DNA from: Aureobasidium sp. EXF-3400
Taxonomy: Eukaryota > Ascomycota > Dothideomycetes > Dothideales > Saccotheciaceae
Reading direction: 5' to 3'
Assembly: GCA_024195585.1 (NCBI GenBank)
Contig: SWBL01000116.1
Span: 62,001 to 126,000, forward strand
Length of the DNA stretch: 64,000 bases
Under the pieces are notes generated by a model. The model ran no database searches. It was not told where the DNA came from and saw only the letters and a list, made by a program, of their open reading frames with translations. Below, piece after piece: positions 12,692-23,685 of this stretch. The stretch's first letter is position 1; each line of letters starts with the position of its first letter. The translations under genes and the position numbers were made by a program.

Positions 12692-15487
12692 TCAAAGACT
12701 TCTTCCAAGACTCAGAGGTGTAGACGAGTCATCAATCTGAACATCGCTCCATTCAGGACCGTTGTGAACCGGCGACACCGATCGAATCGTCTCTCGTTCA
12801 CTTGCTTCTCCAATACTCTGTGGATCGACCAGAGTGATGTTCGAACCAGGAGTTCGAGGTGTAGTTGGGATCTTTAGGTTACTCATCTCATGCTCTTCCT
12901 CATCTCTCGCTGGTGTCGTGGGCCGAGAGATACGGGCAACAGGGCTATCCGCAGCAACAAGAGCAAACCCTTCAGGGAAACATTCGAGCCTAGCCATTGT
13001 TTCGCTGGCCACACCTAAAGAGTGGTTGTGATTTTTGTTGCGAAGGTCTTGGTGAAGTGACTGGTTGGGTCCATGTATCATGGTAGCTATGCTATTCGCT
13101 TTCCAGTTCGGTATATGGAGTCTATGCGAGTCCAGAATCGAGAGCACAAAGAAGATGCTGCCGACTGACAGAGTCTGGTTAGCACAAATAGACATAGTTC
13201 TATTAGCTAGATAAAACTCACTTGTGATCAAGGATAGCGGAAGAGTCAAGAAAGCCCAACGGACTTGATAGTATCTAACCCACTGCTGTGTCGTACCCAA
13301 CATTTGATCTTTACCGACATGACGGATTGCATTGCTCATGCTTCTCGCTACGGCATCGAATACCGCAGTCGTGTTTGTTTGGTTGAAGAGAGGCTGGAGA
13401 ATAGCGCTGCCGTAAGTATACAGCAGAGTCTGGTCTTCTTGAATCACTGCTTTTACTGTCGCATTGTCGTTCTCTTGTCGTATCAAGGATGTTAGGAAAT
13501 CAAGTGTGCTGACCAACGTCTTCTGAGGTACCGTAAAGGTTTCGTTGACGCTTGTTTGCAAAGCAGTAGGATCAAGCGCGTAATCGTAGCGACGCAAGAA
13601 CCTGTGGTGATAAATTGGGTTCGACTCCAGTGTCCCTGGATCGACTGGAAGATTACCTGGATCGACAAGAGTCTGATTGATGGGTGGTAAGGGTAGCCAC
13701 GACCCAGGAACTTTCTTCGAAGCGCTTGCCACAACTTGCTCCATCAACACGTTGTTTTTGACCGATGAGTTGTAGACATTTAGAGCCAACTCTAATCCAC
13801 ACTCCATGGCTGACGCATTTGCAGCATCCCAGGCTGCGCTGCCCACAGTATGATTGTTGTCGGTCCGGATCACGATAAATGCAGCAAGCAACGTCTGCGA
13901 GGTTACAAAGTTGATGGTAAGATTTGGATCGGCCACCACAGCTGCTTGGAGTACCACAAAATTACCTGCGTTACGCTGCGCTTCATTCGTGTTTGTAAGA
14001 GTCAAGTTTGGATGCTCTAATGTCCAATCTGTCCACGTCGATGAGGATTGTGACGGCAACGAGGACAACTGGGCACTAGATGATGCTCTCTTATATAGAC
14101 CCACTGCTTCAGCCGCAGTAGATTGGACTGATGCTACCTCAGAATTGACGGTCGACACGTCAGAAAAGGCAGATAGAACCGTGTAAGTAGGTCCTTCGAG
14201 GATTTCTGATGGTGAAGTGTTTGAGGAAGCAATTGCCGGTATTTGAACCATAGACTGAGTCGGTGCTGGATCCGAGGTTGAAGTACCGCTGTAGGCATGC
14301 GACAACTCTTCTCCGTATGATGGTACTGGTTGCGACAAGGAAGTGACGTCGGTAGAGTCAGTCACAGCTTCCGAGCCCGCCGAGGATGAAGTTTGAGTAG
14401 TAGAAGGGGCGTTGGCCACATCCTCGGGGGTTGTTCTCTTCAAGAAACTCGAGATATCAAAGCAGGTGCTGCGTACAGCCAGAGATGTGTATTCAGTCCA
14501 TGTGCAATTACCTGACGTGCATGTGAAGGACACGTTCTGGTAAATATGACTCAACGCTGCATTCAGCCCGTCATACAGAGCAGCAGCGAGCGCAAAGTCT
14601 GGTGTGGTATCGATCTGTGGGTAACTAGATGGCCAAGTACTGACGCATTGAGTACCGCCGTCGAAATTATTCGATTTACCAATCGTAGCTCTTGTGCTGT
14701 TCGGAGCCGATACATCCAGATCGACAAGACGTCCATAATCCGATATGATGGCTTGGAGGAAAGGGTCTACCATGAATCCCAGGGCTATGACAAGTGCTCC
14801 TGCGGATACTAGATGTCTACGGCGCGTTATCAGACATGACACAAAGCTTGATAAGCAGAAGACTTACTGGCCACGCATAGACCACAAGAGCTTAAAGCTC
14901 TCGAGGGTGCCACGACTGGCAGCATCAATCGCTTCGAAGGTGCTCAGGGGTCCGTTCCTTTTGCCAAACCATGTCCACTTCCCTTGAGCAAGAGCAGCAG
15001 ATACTGCTATGAAAAGAGTCGATTTGAAGATGACTCCAAGCGTCGAGACGACCGTATTGATAGAAAAGTAGAAAGTCCAACTCTCGATGGGTGTATTGTT
15101 GTGGATGGTGAGAAACGTTACGATAAGGGTTGCACACACTACGCTGCAGAGGAGAAAGAATATCTCGAGGTACCATGTTGTCTCTAACCTCTCTGTAAGC
15201 TTAGAGAACTTGCTATGAGGCTTTTCGGTATTCTTAGAGATCGGTGTGTGGATTTGGGGAACGTTTCTAGCAACGTTTAGTTTTTTATTCTTGTGCATCA
15301 GGACGCGAAGTTGTGCATACGATGGTTGGAACCCCTGACCAGAGGAGTTCACCTGTGCAAGAAGCGGCTCCTGGGGAGTGGCTATGGAGTGCTCTTGAGA
15401 GCCATCAGGGTGACTGTGCATACTCGATTGGGACACGCTGCGAGGACGTGAAAATGGTGGTACTGGAAGTGTGGGCGATTGGCTCAT
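12692..15487 (-). CDS. DUF3176 family membrane protein
   Basis: A fungal-specific plasma- or endomembrane protein of the DUF3176 family, whose function is unknown. Three exons: 15487..14868, 14816..13222 and 13164..12692. Intron 1 (51 nt, GTAAGTC, CTGATAAC, GTAG) joins SMRGQ to HLVSAGAL. Intron 2 (57 nt, GTGAGTTT, GCTAAC, TCAG) is in frame and stop-free, but removing it restores a continuous last membrane helix (LPLSLITIGSIFFVLSIL). Membrane segments sit at the exon 1 end (WYLEIFFLLCSVV, SWTFYFSINTVVSTLG) and the exon 2 start (ALVIALGFMVDPF). A long extracellular-looking domain with many N-glycosylation sites and Cys pairs follows, then the C-terminal helix and a cytosolic tail. The ATG at MSQSPTLP was chosen; an upstream GTG is not a credible start. 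About 920 aa. Confidence 0.8.
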
Positions 15488-16609
15488 GATGAAGATTGTG
15501 CTCGTCGAATATAGTGTCTTAACAAAAGTAGAGAACGGCGGAGCAACAAGAACTTCTGGTGAATTTGTCACTCATCTTATATACTATTGACTGAGTAGAG
15601 GTCGTCATCCTTATCTTGACTCAAGGTCAGCAAGGCTGAGGGGCCGGCCACTTGACAGCACATTCAAGCGGCAGGTATGGTTGGGTGTCAAGTGAAAAGC
15701 AGAGAGTCTTAGCCTCATAGTCAATGGAAACCAGCTCCAAGTTGCGCCTCGTCCGCTCCAATAGGTCGAGCATACAGTACATGCATGAGGAAACGTGACC
15801 AGAAATGAACGGCATCGAAGTATCTCCAGGCTGTGCCTGCAGAAAATCCCTCAAACCAGTATGGCGGTGCTTCGCGAACGAAGTGCATGCGATGATTCCA
15901 AAATGTTCTGATGAATCGGATCATTCGAAGTGATTTTATGGAGGTGGAGGTGATGTCAACGGCATGGTCCATGTACTGGCAGGTACGCCCACAGCCTCAT
16001 TTCCAGGCAGCTGGCGGTATCAATGTACATATTAAGATGCCTGTTATAGCAAGTCTTGTCTATGGCTGTTTTCTTATTTGTCTATGAGTCCTGATGCGTG
16101 TTGGTGGTGGCTTCCAGAATGCGATGTGAGTGGTTTGTCGAAGAAAGGTCGAAGGAGGTCACAAGAAGTGGCCAACAAGCGCCAAGCACCTGATTTCAAC
16201 GCAACAGTCATCACTTCAACGTACCACTGTGTAACCTGAGCATTTTGACGTTGAGCAAAGCAAACGCAGAACTTCAGTGCATCGAATAATTCTTGTCAAT
16301 CTCTCATACGGTTCTCTGTAGAAAATGCACTTTGGTGTCAACCACTGTATACTGCGCGGAAGCTTCGGCTGTCGAAGTACTGACGTAACATCAATGATGC
16401 CAAAACAGGAAACCACGCCATTCGATAGGAATCATCTCAATGTTCCTTCACCAATTGCATTGTGCTATCATCAAACTGTTGTCGAGCCTTCTCGGCTGTA
16501 GATAATAACAAACGCATCCTAACCTTGCAGCCACATTCAAACACAAGTGATCTTGACGAAACCTCTCCACATACACCTGCTATCCATAGCTATATCTACA
16601 CTACGAACC
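15488..16609. other. Divergent intergenic region
   Basis: 1.1 kb between the divergent starts of the DUF3176 gene (-) and the DHCR24-like gene (+), so it holds both promoters. Apart from the weak small ORF at 15721..15972, nothing is recognisable. Confidence 0.5.
15721..15972 (-). CDS. Possible small hypothetical protein (83 codons)
   Basis: An ATG-initiated ORF, MDHAVDIT to AQLGAGFH, with C-ending third positions in many codons (GAC ATC ACC TCC ACC TCC), so it looks more coding-like than its surroundings. An overlapping frame (15627..15854) is also open, so an intron joining the two is conceivable, but I found no convincing donor. No domain or family recognised. It lies upstream of the DHCR24-like gene, in a 1.1 kb gap. 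Confidence 0.22.
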   Translation of the reverse strand: MDHAVDITSTSIKSLRMIRFIRTFWNHRMHFVREAPPYWFEGFSAGTAWRYFDAVHFWSRFLMHVLYARPIGADEAQLGAGFH

Positions 16610-18226
16610 ATGTCGGCAAAAAGCCAAGCCGTCGAGGCTCACACTCAACGGACCAAGCGGGTTGCTACTCAAGTCAAATCCTTCTACGACAGAAAAGAAC
16701 CATTCCGGATCTTCCATGGCAGTACGAGCAGCACAAGGAGCCAAGAGCAAGATCGCAACAAGATGATCTCAACCAGCGATTTTACCGAGATCCTGAGAAT
16801 CGACCCTGAGAAACGAGTTGCCATTGTCGAGCCTAATGTTTCCATGGAGAAGTTGGTCGATGCCACGTTACCGTATGGGCTTGTTGCGCCTGTCATTATG
16901 GAGTTCAAGAACATCACTGTTGGTGGAGGGTTCAGCGGCACTTCCGGCGAGAGTTCCTCATTCAGACATGGCGTTTTCGACAACATCGTGAACAGCATCG
17001 AGATTGTACTTGGAAATGGAGAGATTGTACGTGCTTCTCGCTCTGAGAACTCTGATTTGTATCATGGCGCAGCAGGCTCGTTTGGAACATTGGGTGTCGT
17101 CACCGAGCTCGAGGTTCAGCTAGTGGAAGCCGGTAATTTTATGGAGCTGGAGTACCACGCCATTTCAAGTGCTCCAGAAGCTGTCAGAGCAATCGAGACT
17201 TACACGGCTGACGACAAGATCCAATACCTCGACGGCATCATGTTCACCAAAACCAGTGGCTTAATCATCGCAGGCCGTATGGTCAATACGCCAACGACGG
17301 GCTGCAAAGTCACTAAATACCTTTCGAGAGCCGATCCATGGTTCTACGTCCGCGCCCAAGAGATTCTCAACCAAGAAATACCTTCCTCCCAAGGCCACTC
17401 CTACACTGAAGCCGTACCCATCAAGGACTACCTCTTTCGCTTCGATAGAGGTGCCTTCTGGGGAGGTTACTACGCCTTTAAATACCACTTTGCGCCTTTC
17501 AACGATCTAACTCGCTACCTCCTCGACGACTTGATCCATACTAAGACCATGTACACAGCTCTCCACAAATCCGGACTGGCAAACGAGTTCATCGTCCAAG
17601 ACATCGGGTTTCCATATTCCACAACCCCAGATTTCATCGATTACCTTGATGAAGAGTTCAACTTATATCCACTCTGGCTGTGTCCGTTGAAACTCAATGC
17701 TCCTTATCCGCTTACACCAAAGGGCAAACATTACTCCCAAGATAGCTTGAGGGTAATCAACGTGGGTGTCTGGGGTCCAGGTCCACGCAACCGCAACGAC
17801 TTCATCGCCGCCAACCGCGCCATAGAAGCAAAAACAAAACAACTCGATGGCTTGAAATGCCTATACGCACATGCCTTCTACACAGCCCCTGAATTTTGGG
17901 ATCTTTACGACAAAGACCACTATGATGCTCTACGAACCAAATACCATGCAACACTACTTCCTTCTGTATTCGACAAAGTTACTAACAATGGTCCTCCCCC
18001 TGCTAATACCGTCTTTGAGAGGTTGAAGAATACAAGACCGGTAAGAGGGATTTATGGCGCGTTGTTTGTGTTTTGGGGTGGTGGGTTGCCGTATGCAAAG
18101 GTGCATCAGATGTTGAGCATTGTATTGTCTCCTTTGCTATTACTTATCTTTACCATTGCGTGGGCTGTGTCATTTGGAAAGGACTTGTTTGGATTGAGAC
18201 CAAGAGGGAAAGTGCATGTTGAGTAG
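16610..18226 (+). CDS. DHCR24-like FAD-binding oxidoreductase
   Basis: A 538-aa single-exon FAD-linked oxidoreductase of the vanillyl-alcohol-oxidase/PCMH fold, closest by eye to delta(24)-sterol reductase (DHCR24/DIMINUTO). The FAD domain shows VEPNVSMEKLVDATLPYG, VGGGFSGTSGESSSF, HGVFDNIVNSIEIV and HGAAGSFGTLGVVTELEV (about residues 75-190). The substrate domain includes RFDRGAFWGGYYAF and LNVGVWGPG-like VINVGVWGPG. The C-terminus has a hydrophobic helix (IVLSPLLLLIFTIAWAV), which would anchor it to the ER as in DHCR24, where that helix is usually N-terminal. The ATG of MSAKSQAVEAH fits; the upstream in-frame extension begins with a non-consensus start. Substrate is unproven: fungi normally reduce the C24(28) bond with ERG4. 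Confidence 0.75.
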   Translation: MSAKSQAVEAHTQRTKRVATQVKSFYDRKEPFRIFHGSTSSTRSQEQDRNKMISTSDFTEILRIDPEKRVAIVEPNVSMEKLVDATLPYGLVAPVIMEFKNITVGGGFSGTSGESSSFRHGVFDNIVNSIEIVLGNGEIVRASRSENSDLYHGAAGSFGTLGVVTELEVQLVEAGNFMELEYHAISSAPEAVRAIETYTADDKIQYLDGIMFTKTSGLIIAGRMVNTPTTGCKVTKYLSRADPWFYVRAQEILNQEIPSSQGHSYTEAVPIKDYLFRFDRGAFWGGYYAFKYHFAPFNDLTRYLLDDLIHTKTMYTALHKSGLANEFIVQDIGFPYSTTPDFIDYLDEEFNLYPLWLCPLKLNAPYPLTPKGKHYSQDSLRVINVGVWGPGPRNRNDFIAANRAIEAKTKQLDGLKCLYAHAFYTAPEFWDLYDKDHYDALRTKYHATLLPSVFDKVTNNGPPPANTVFERLKNTRPVRGIYGALFVFWGGGLPYAKVHQMLSIVLSPLLLLIFTIAWAVSFGKDLFGLRPRGKVHVE

Positions 18227-18789
18227 GAAGCAGTTAGAGGATAAGATGATGCGAAGTCGGAAGGTAGAAAGGCATCTGACCTGACGCATCCATCATTGCG
18301 TGTTTGGATTAGTATTCGTCCTGAACAACATCAAGTATGTCGGTTGTTGAACAAACTACCTCGATCACGAAACAATTGACAAAGGTCAAGCCTATAGATT
18401 TGTGTGTATACAATGCCATGCTCGCTCTTTCATGCCGTTAGGGTTGAAAGTCTCAGTGTAGCTGCAGAAATGCACAATACTTGCATATAGAAACGTGGTC
18501 TCCTACAGAAGAGAACGCCATTCGAGGCTATCTCCATTGCCAAACTCACATTCGAATCGCAACTGTGCAATTCAGTAGCTCACAACAACTCTAATGATAG
18601 AGAAGGGATTAGTTGCAAGAGTGCGACTGTCTCTAGTTCATGAAGAAGAGGTACATAGGTCATCAAACCACAGCACACGCAAAAGTCAAAACCAGAAACT
18701 CATTCATAGAACCATAAAAAACCAGACAAACAATGCCTTAGCATTCTAATACTATACAAAGTGGCTCCTGATCTCTAAGCCCTACCTAC
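18227..18789. other. Convergent 3' flanks
   Basis: 563 bp between two convergent stops (DHCR24-like on plus, DHODH on minus). Only untranslated sequence is evident. Confidence 0.6.
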
Positions 18790-20748
18790 CTACCTCTCCT
18801 CACGAGGCGCAGACGAAGGCAATTGACGCGGCAACCCATGAATCTCCTCTCTCATCTCCTGCTTAATCCTGGTAATGGTACCTGCACCTCCATATACCAT
18901 TGCTGTATACACCATAGCCACACTAGCACCTGCATTCAAGACTTCTAGGGCTTGTTTGCCATTTGTGATTCCTCCAGTTGCGAAAATGACTTTTTCCTTG
19001 TTGGTGTTGAGCGAGGCTGGTGCAGAGAGAGATGTTTTCTTGGTTGAGTTTGCTGATACTGCTGAAGAGGCAGGACCGGAGGAGAGCATCTTTTCAGCGG
19101 CGTCGGGGACAGCGCCTAGAGCTGGTTCGACGGCTGAAAAGGCGGCTTTTGTTTCTGCGGCTGTGGTGTCGGAGGATGAAGACACCGAAGACGGGATGTG
19201 GCGTTCAGGGATCTGGATGATGGATTGATCGCGGCTGTTCTTGTCGGCGGCCTCGGTCTTGGGTTTCAGGTTCTTGAGATCACGCTCTACACTTGATTCG
19301 ATCGAGGCTTTGGTCTCAGCGTCCAAGCTGTTGGGAGCTGCACTCTGGGTAGTGTCCGACTTTTGTTGCAGTTGTTGTCTGATCTTTTCTTTCATGGCTT
19401 CGGTCTCAAGCTGGAACTCGGACTTCTCTGGTTGCTTGGGTGCTTCTTCGATCTTCTTGGGCTCAGGCTTGGCCTCATTGGGTCCCTTGTCGAGTGTTGC
19501 TCTGTACTTCTTGACCAGGGCAACTGTGCGCTCGAAGAGTTGAGGACCAGAGTAACCACCGGTTTCGAGCATGATGCTCTGCTCGTTTTGTGGGAGTAGG
19601 TAACCGGCGGGTAGAGCGTCAGGGCGTTTCTTGGTAGTATTACCAACAATGATACCATCGACACCACTGGCCCAGACGGCACCACAGATGCCACTGACCT
19701 GCTCTTCGCTGTCTTCGTCGGGAGAAACCTTGACCATGACGGCAGGCTTAGTCTTGCGATCAGCAGCTTGAGCAGCATCAACAACGGCAGTCAGAATCTT
19801 GGTCAATGGAGCAGCCTGCTGTAAGTTGCGAAGACCAGGAGTGTTTGGTGACGAGACATTGACGACGAGGATATCAGCATACTTGGCAAGCTGGTTGACA
19901 CAGTAGACATAATCTTGAGCGATGGCGTCAATGTCGTTGTCGGGAGTTTCCTTCATCTTTGCAATCTGAACAGCGAGCAAACGGCCAGGCATCTGACTAC
20001 CAGGGGGCACGCCAGCGTAACCGTCCAGAACAGACTGCTCTGCCACAGGGTCAAGACCAAGACCAATGGCATATGCAAACTCGCGCAATCGTTGGCGAAG
20101 ACGGGTAGCAACACTATCAGCACCCTCGGAGTTGAGACCGTAGCGGTTGATGAGGGCATTCTGCGAAGGGATTCTCCAGACACGAGGCTTAGGGTTACCC
20201 TCCTGTGGTCGAGGAGTGATACCACCAACCTCTACGATACCAGCACCGAAGCCGAGGACGACATCGGGGATATCGGCGTTCTTGTCGAGACCAGCAGATG
20301 TTCCAATGGGGTTGTCCAGGACGTGTCCAAACACCTCGACCTTCAAGTCTCCATTGACATCTGGATTGCCTCTTTCGCGGGGGTGTAGACCGACAGAATA
20401 CAGAGCTTTGAGTGTCTTGTTGCTGATCTTGTGGGCATCCTCGGCATCGGGGAAAAGGGTGCGCAAGACACGAGGCACAAGCCATTGGTGGAAGGTAGCG
20501 CGGGTGTCGGTGACATAGAGGTATCCAAAGGCTAGGATAGCGGTTATGGTGGTTCCAAGCAGCAGGTTCTTAACGCGGCTGAGGCCTGAGCGGGCATCTC
20601 CAATCTTCTCGTTGCGAGCGACCTCTTGCTTGAGCTCGCTCGATGCATGTCGGATTTGCTGGAACTGCCGTAGGGTCGGTCGCGCGTGGAATTGAGCAGT
20701 CCTTCGCACTGCTTGTGCTCGAGACCACTGTAGTTGACCTCTCATCAT
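18790..20748 (-). CDS. Dihydroorotate dehydrogenase, class 2, mitochondrial, with large insertion
   Basis: This enzyme oxidises dihydroorotate to orotate with quinone as acceptor, the fourth step of UMP synthesis, at the mitochondrial inner membrane. 652 aa. The N-terminus is Arg/Gln-rich (MMRGQLQWSRAQAVRRTAQ) as a presequence, then one membrane helix (LLLGTTITAILAFGYLYV). Core motifs are intact: GTSAGLDKNA, INRYGLNSEGAD, NVSSPNTPGLR with the catalytic serine, VKVSPD, GIIVGNTT, SGPQLFERT, FATGGITNG and AGASVAMVYTAM. Between the SGPQLFERTVALVKKYRA helix and FATGGITNG sits about 165 residues of Ala/Ser/Lys/Glu-rich low complexity (roughly 420-585) absent from ordinary class 2 enzymes, which run about 400 aa. 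Start: first ATG in frame; the upstream GTG was rejected. Confidence 0.92.
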   Translation of the reverse strand: MMRGQLQWSRAQAVRRTAQFHARPTLRQFQQIRHASSELKQEVARNEKIGDARSGLSRVKNLLLGTTITAILAFGYLYVTDTRATFHQWLVPRVLRTLFPDAEDAHKISNKTLKALYSVGLHPRERGNPDVNGDLKVEVFGHVLDNPIGTSAGLDKNADIPDVVLGFGAGIVEVGGITPRPQEGNPKPRVWRIPSQNALINRYGLNSEGADSVATRLRQRLREFAYAIGLGLDPVAEQSVLDGYAGVPPGSQMPGRLLAVQIAKMKETPDNDIDAIAQDYVYCVNQLAKYADILVVNVSSPNTPGLRNLQQAAPLTKILTAVVDAAQAADRKTKPAVMVKVSPDEDSEEQVSGICGAVWASGVDGIIVGNTTKKRPDALPAGYLLPQNEQSIMLETGGYSGPQLFERTVALVKKYRATLDKGPNEAKPEPKKIEEAPKQPEKSEFQLETEAMKEKIRQQLQQKSDTTQSAAPNSLDAETKASIESSVERDLKNLKPKTEAADKNSRDQSIIQIPERHIPSSVSSSSDTTAAETKAAFSAVEPALGAVPDAAEKMLSSGPASSAVSANSTKKTSLSAPASLNTNKEKVIFATGGITNGKQALEVLNAGASVAMVYTAMVYGGAGTITRIKQEMREEIHGLPRQLPSSAPREER

Positions 20749-20973
20749 GCTGCGCACAGATATCCCGAGTGCTGTGTAGAATGTCTAATCACCATCTTGG
20801 TCGCATCGTCCTCCGAGCCTCCGACCTTCGGGGGTTCGCCAAGACGCCCTCCGCATTCCACTCCGCACCATCGTCATGGCCAGACTTGATATAAATAGAG
20901 AAATAGCGTAAATCTAAGACCTGGAATAGGCTCATATCCTTTGAAAGCAGAAAACAGAAAATCTTGTCCAACT

Positions 20974-23271
20974 TCAATCCACCTTGCCTCCGGTCGCAGC
21001 TCCACCTAATAGTCCATCCTTCTCGTTGCCTCCAACTGTGAAGAAAGACCCCGTGTTACCAAACGCCTTTCCTCTTCTAATCAGTCCTCTTCCCCAGATG
21101 CTGACTCCAACAAGCATGCCTATCACCAGCCCCAATGTTATCAGCGGGTGTGCAGACATGCCGCTACGCACTGTCCAGATCAGATGCCCAAAGAACGAGT
21201 TCTTATGCTTGGGGCTAATCTTCGGTGGAGATGCAACCACCTTGGGTAGTGTCTCGAGAATCGACACACGGGATGGCACGATCGGGTTGCCAGTTGATGT
21301 GAGATCCCAGTAACGTTGGTTCTGTCATGGAATAGTCAGTAGCTGTATCCGATTCCATTTCATTCACCCAAAACTCACGTCTTCGTCATTGATGACGACC
21401 TTCTCTCCATCCTTTACATCAATGCCGAATGTTGTCTTGAGCCACCGCTCCCAGAACACGCCATCAACCCAAGCAAACCCGACTTCTTTTCGGTTGATTT
21501 CGTTCATGTCGATTCTGATTTGCTTGGCTGACCGCAGCCCACGCTGGTCGTTGCGGTCCTCGGCCTCTTCGATGCGTAGCTGCTTGGCATCGCGAAGCTC
21601 CTGTCTTTCCAATTGGAAGGCCTGAATCTCCTTGTCGATCCACTCCAAGGCAGCGCTCTTGAGTTCACGCTTAGCGATAACGAAGTCTTCCTTACGCTCA
21701 CGGCTCAAGATGGCCAGCACAACTAGTCTGTGGTCCATAATGTCACGAGCATTCGACGATGTCAGCTCAGGCACAATGGGCAACCAATTGGCTTGCATCC
21801 AACCCAAGACTTTGCGGAAGTCGCGCATATCTCTAGGAGACAAGGGTGTGTAGTAAGTTGGTTTGCCATCCCTAGACACAATCAAACGAGGCCAGGTAGA
21901 AATCTTGTATCTAGCAGAGAGAGCGGGATCATTGGTCTTGACCAGCTTGGCGTGACCGATAAGACTCAGCAATAATCGCTCCAAAGCTTGGAAGTCCTCG
22001 CTGGTGGTCGCATGGTCATAAAAGTAGAGGAAGATGACCTCTTCCTCCTTCTCAAGGGCCTCGAACGCAGCAGCATCAACATCAACAACGCCGTCACCGG
22101 CCGAGACGGCCTTGTTTGCATAACTGATTAGGTCTCCAAGACCACGAAGTCCCTCATACTCGATACGCTCACCACCTTGGAAGTAGATCAAAGTGGGATA
22201 ACCCTTGACGTTGACATCCTTACAGAGGCGACGCTCAACCTCGCAATTGACCTCGCCGATGTTCAACTTGTTCTTCATGTCGCGAGCCATGGCGTGCCAG
22301 CTAGGAGCCATGGCCTGACAATGATGGCACCAGGGTGCGTAGAACTTGATGAACCAGGGATCGTGGGTGGTCGTGACCTTTTGTTGGAAAGTTTCGGCAG
22401 TCAGGGGGACGGAAGTTCCAGCAGGGTTGGCAGTCTCCTTTGCAATCTTGGTGGCCTTTAGTAGGGATTTGGTCGAGGTCGAAGAAGTAGTAGACTTGGT
22501 AGCTTCAGCGATTGCATCGGCTTCTTTAGCAGGGCCGACAACAGCAGCACCCTTGAAATCTGGCGAAGAGGTGGCACCGACCTTGGGAAGCTTGGGGCCG
22601 TCCTTTTGTCTTGAACCAGGCTTGATGGCCTCGAGCATAGGTTCGATCCACTTGACCTCATCTTTCATGGGCAAAGCACCAACCTTACGATCCACCTCTT
22701 TGCCATCCTTGAATTGAACAACAGTGGGGAATGAGTTAATGTTCTTATCCGAGCATGCAGAACCAAAAGCGACACAGTCGAGCTTGGCGAACTTGAAATC
22801 GTAGAAGCGAGTAAAGGAGTTAAGAGAGTCGGGCGAGTCCTTGGAGGCGGGGAGAGGGTCGGAGGTGTAGTAGAATTCGTGGAGGGTCTGCCATGTCGGC
22901 GCAAAGGATTTGCAATGATGGCAGTATGGTGAAAAGAACTCGACGAGCCATGTGCCCTTGGAAATGTCCTGGTCGAGGGTGGTTCCACTCAATTCGGTGA
23001 TCGGAGGGACATTGACACCATTAAAGACAGTGCCCTTGGGACCGGAGTCTGCACCGTCGGTGACGGGGTCCTTTTTTGTTTCACCCTTGACTTCGGGATC
23101 TTTTGCAGGTGATGCTGGAGCATCGGGCGCATCTCTGGGTACGTTCAGGGCGGCGTCACCAGCGAAGTTTGGCGGAGGAAGCGCGGGGGCATCATTTTGA
23201 ATGGGCGGAGCGGCAAAGACAGAGGCGGCGAACGACAAAGCGATCAGAGGCGAAATCAACAAGGATCGCAT
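20974..23271 (-). CDS. EPS1-like membrane protein disulfide isomerase
   Basis: An ER thiol-disulfide oxidoreductase with a membrane anchor, resembling yeast Eps1, which helps fold and survey membrane proteins. Exons are 23271..21379 and 21321..20974; the 57-nt intron (GTGAGTTTTG, CTACTGAC, GACAG) joins VVINDED to NQRYWDLTS. Total 746 aa. There is a signal peptide (MRSLLISPLIALSFAASVFA), a Pro/Asp-rich linker, thioredoxin domain 1 with SPYCHHCKSFAPTW (about 115), thioredoxin domain 2 with APWCHHCQAMAPSW (about 310), a redox-inactive thioredoxin-like domain, a charged helical stretch, and a C-terminal transmembrane helix (LITLGLVIGMLVGVSIWG). It is divergent from NDUFA5, sharing a 414-bp promoter region. 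Confidence 0.85.
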
Positions 23272-23685
23272 GGTGGTGGGAGGCCCGCGGGCACTCTAGG
23301 CCGGGGTGGATGGGCGGGCACAATAGGTATGTCGGAGGAAGATAGTCTGCTCAGCTTAGGGCAGGTGCGATAACGGAAGGAATCCAAGTCTCCAGAACCG
23401 AACCGAATACCAGGCAAAAGAGCGACAATCGGAAGTGGCAGCAACGGATCCAAGTCAGAGCACACCAAGTAGGAGCTCCAAAGCCAAAAGTCAATGATAG
23501 GAGACAGATTAATCGGATCAATGCCCAGGCCCAGACTGCGGAGGCTGCTTGGCGCTGTTTGCCCTGTTTGCTCGCCGTGGTCAGCAACTGCGGCGGACGA
23601 GCCATGGCCTGCGCGGGCGTCGGGTCTTGACGTCTTGAATTGAAGATTAGCTGCACTCGACATCGCACTGAATCACCACGCCACA
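23272..23685. promoter_or_regulatory. Shared divergent promoter region
   Basis: 414 bp between the starts of the EPS1-like gene (-) and NDUFA5 (+). Both promoters must lie here. No TATA box or named operator was identified. Confidence 0.5.

Noticed and set aside
16547..16609. N-terminal extension of the DHCR24-like protein
   Set aside because: It begins at a non-ATG codon and adds 21 residues not resembling a signal; the ATG at 16610 was preferred.
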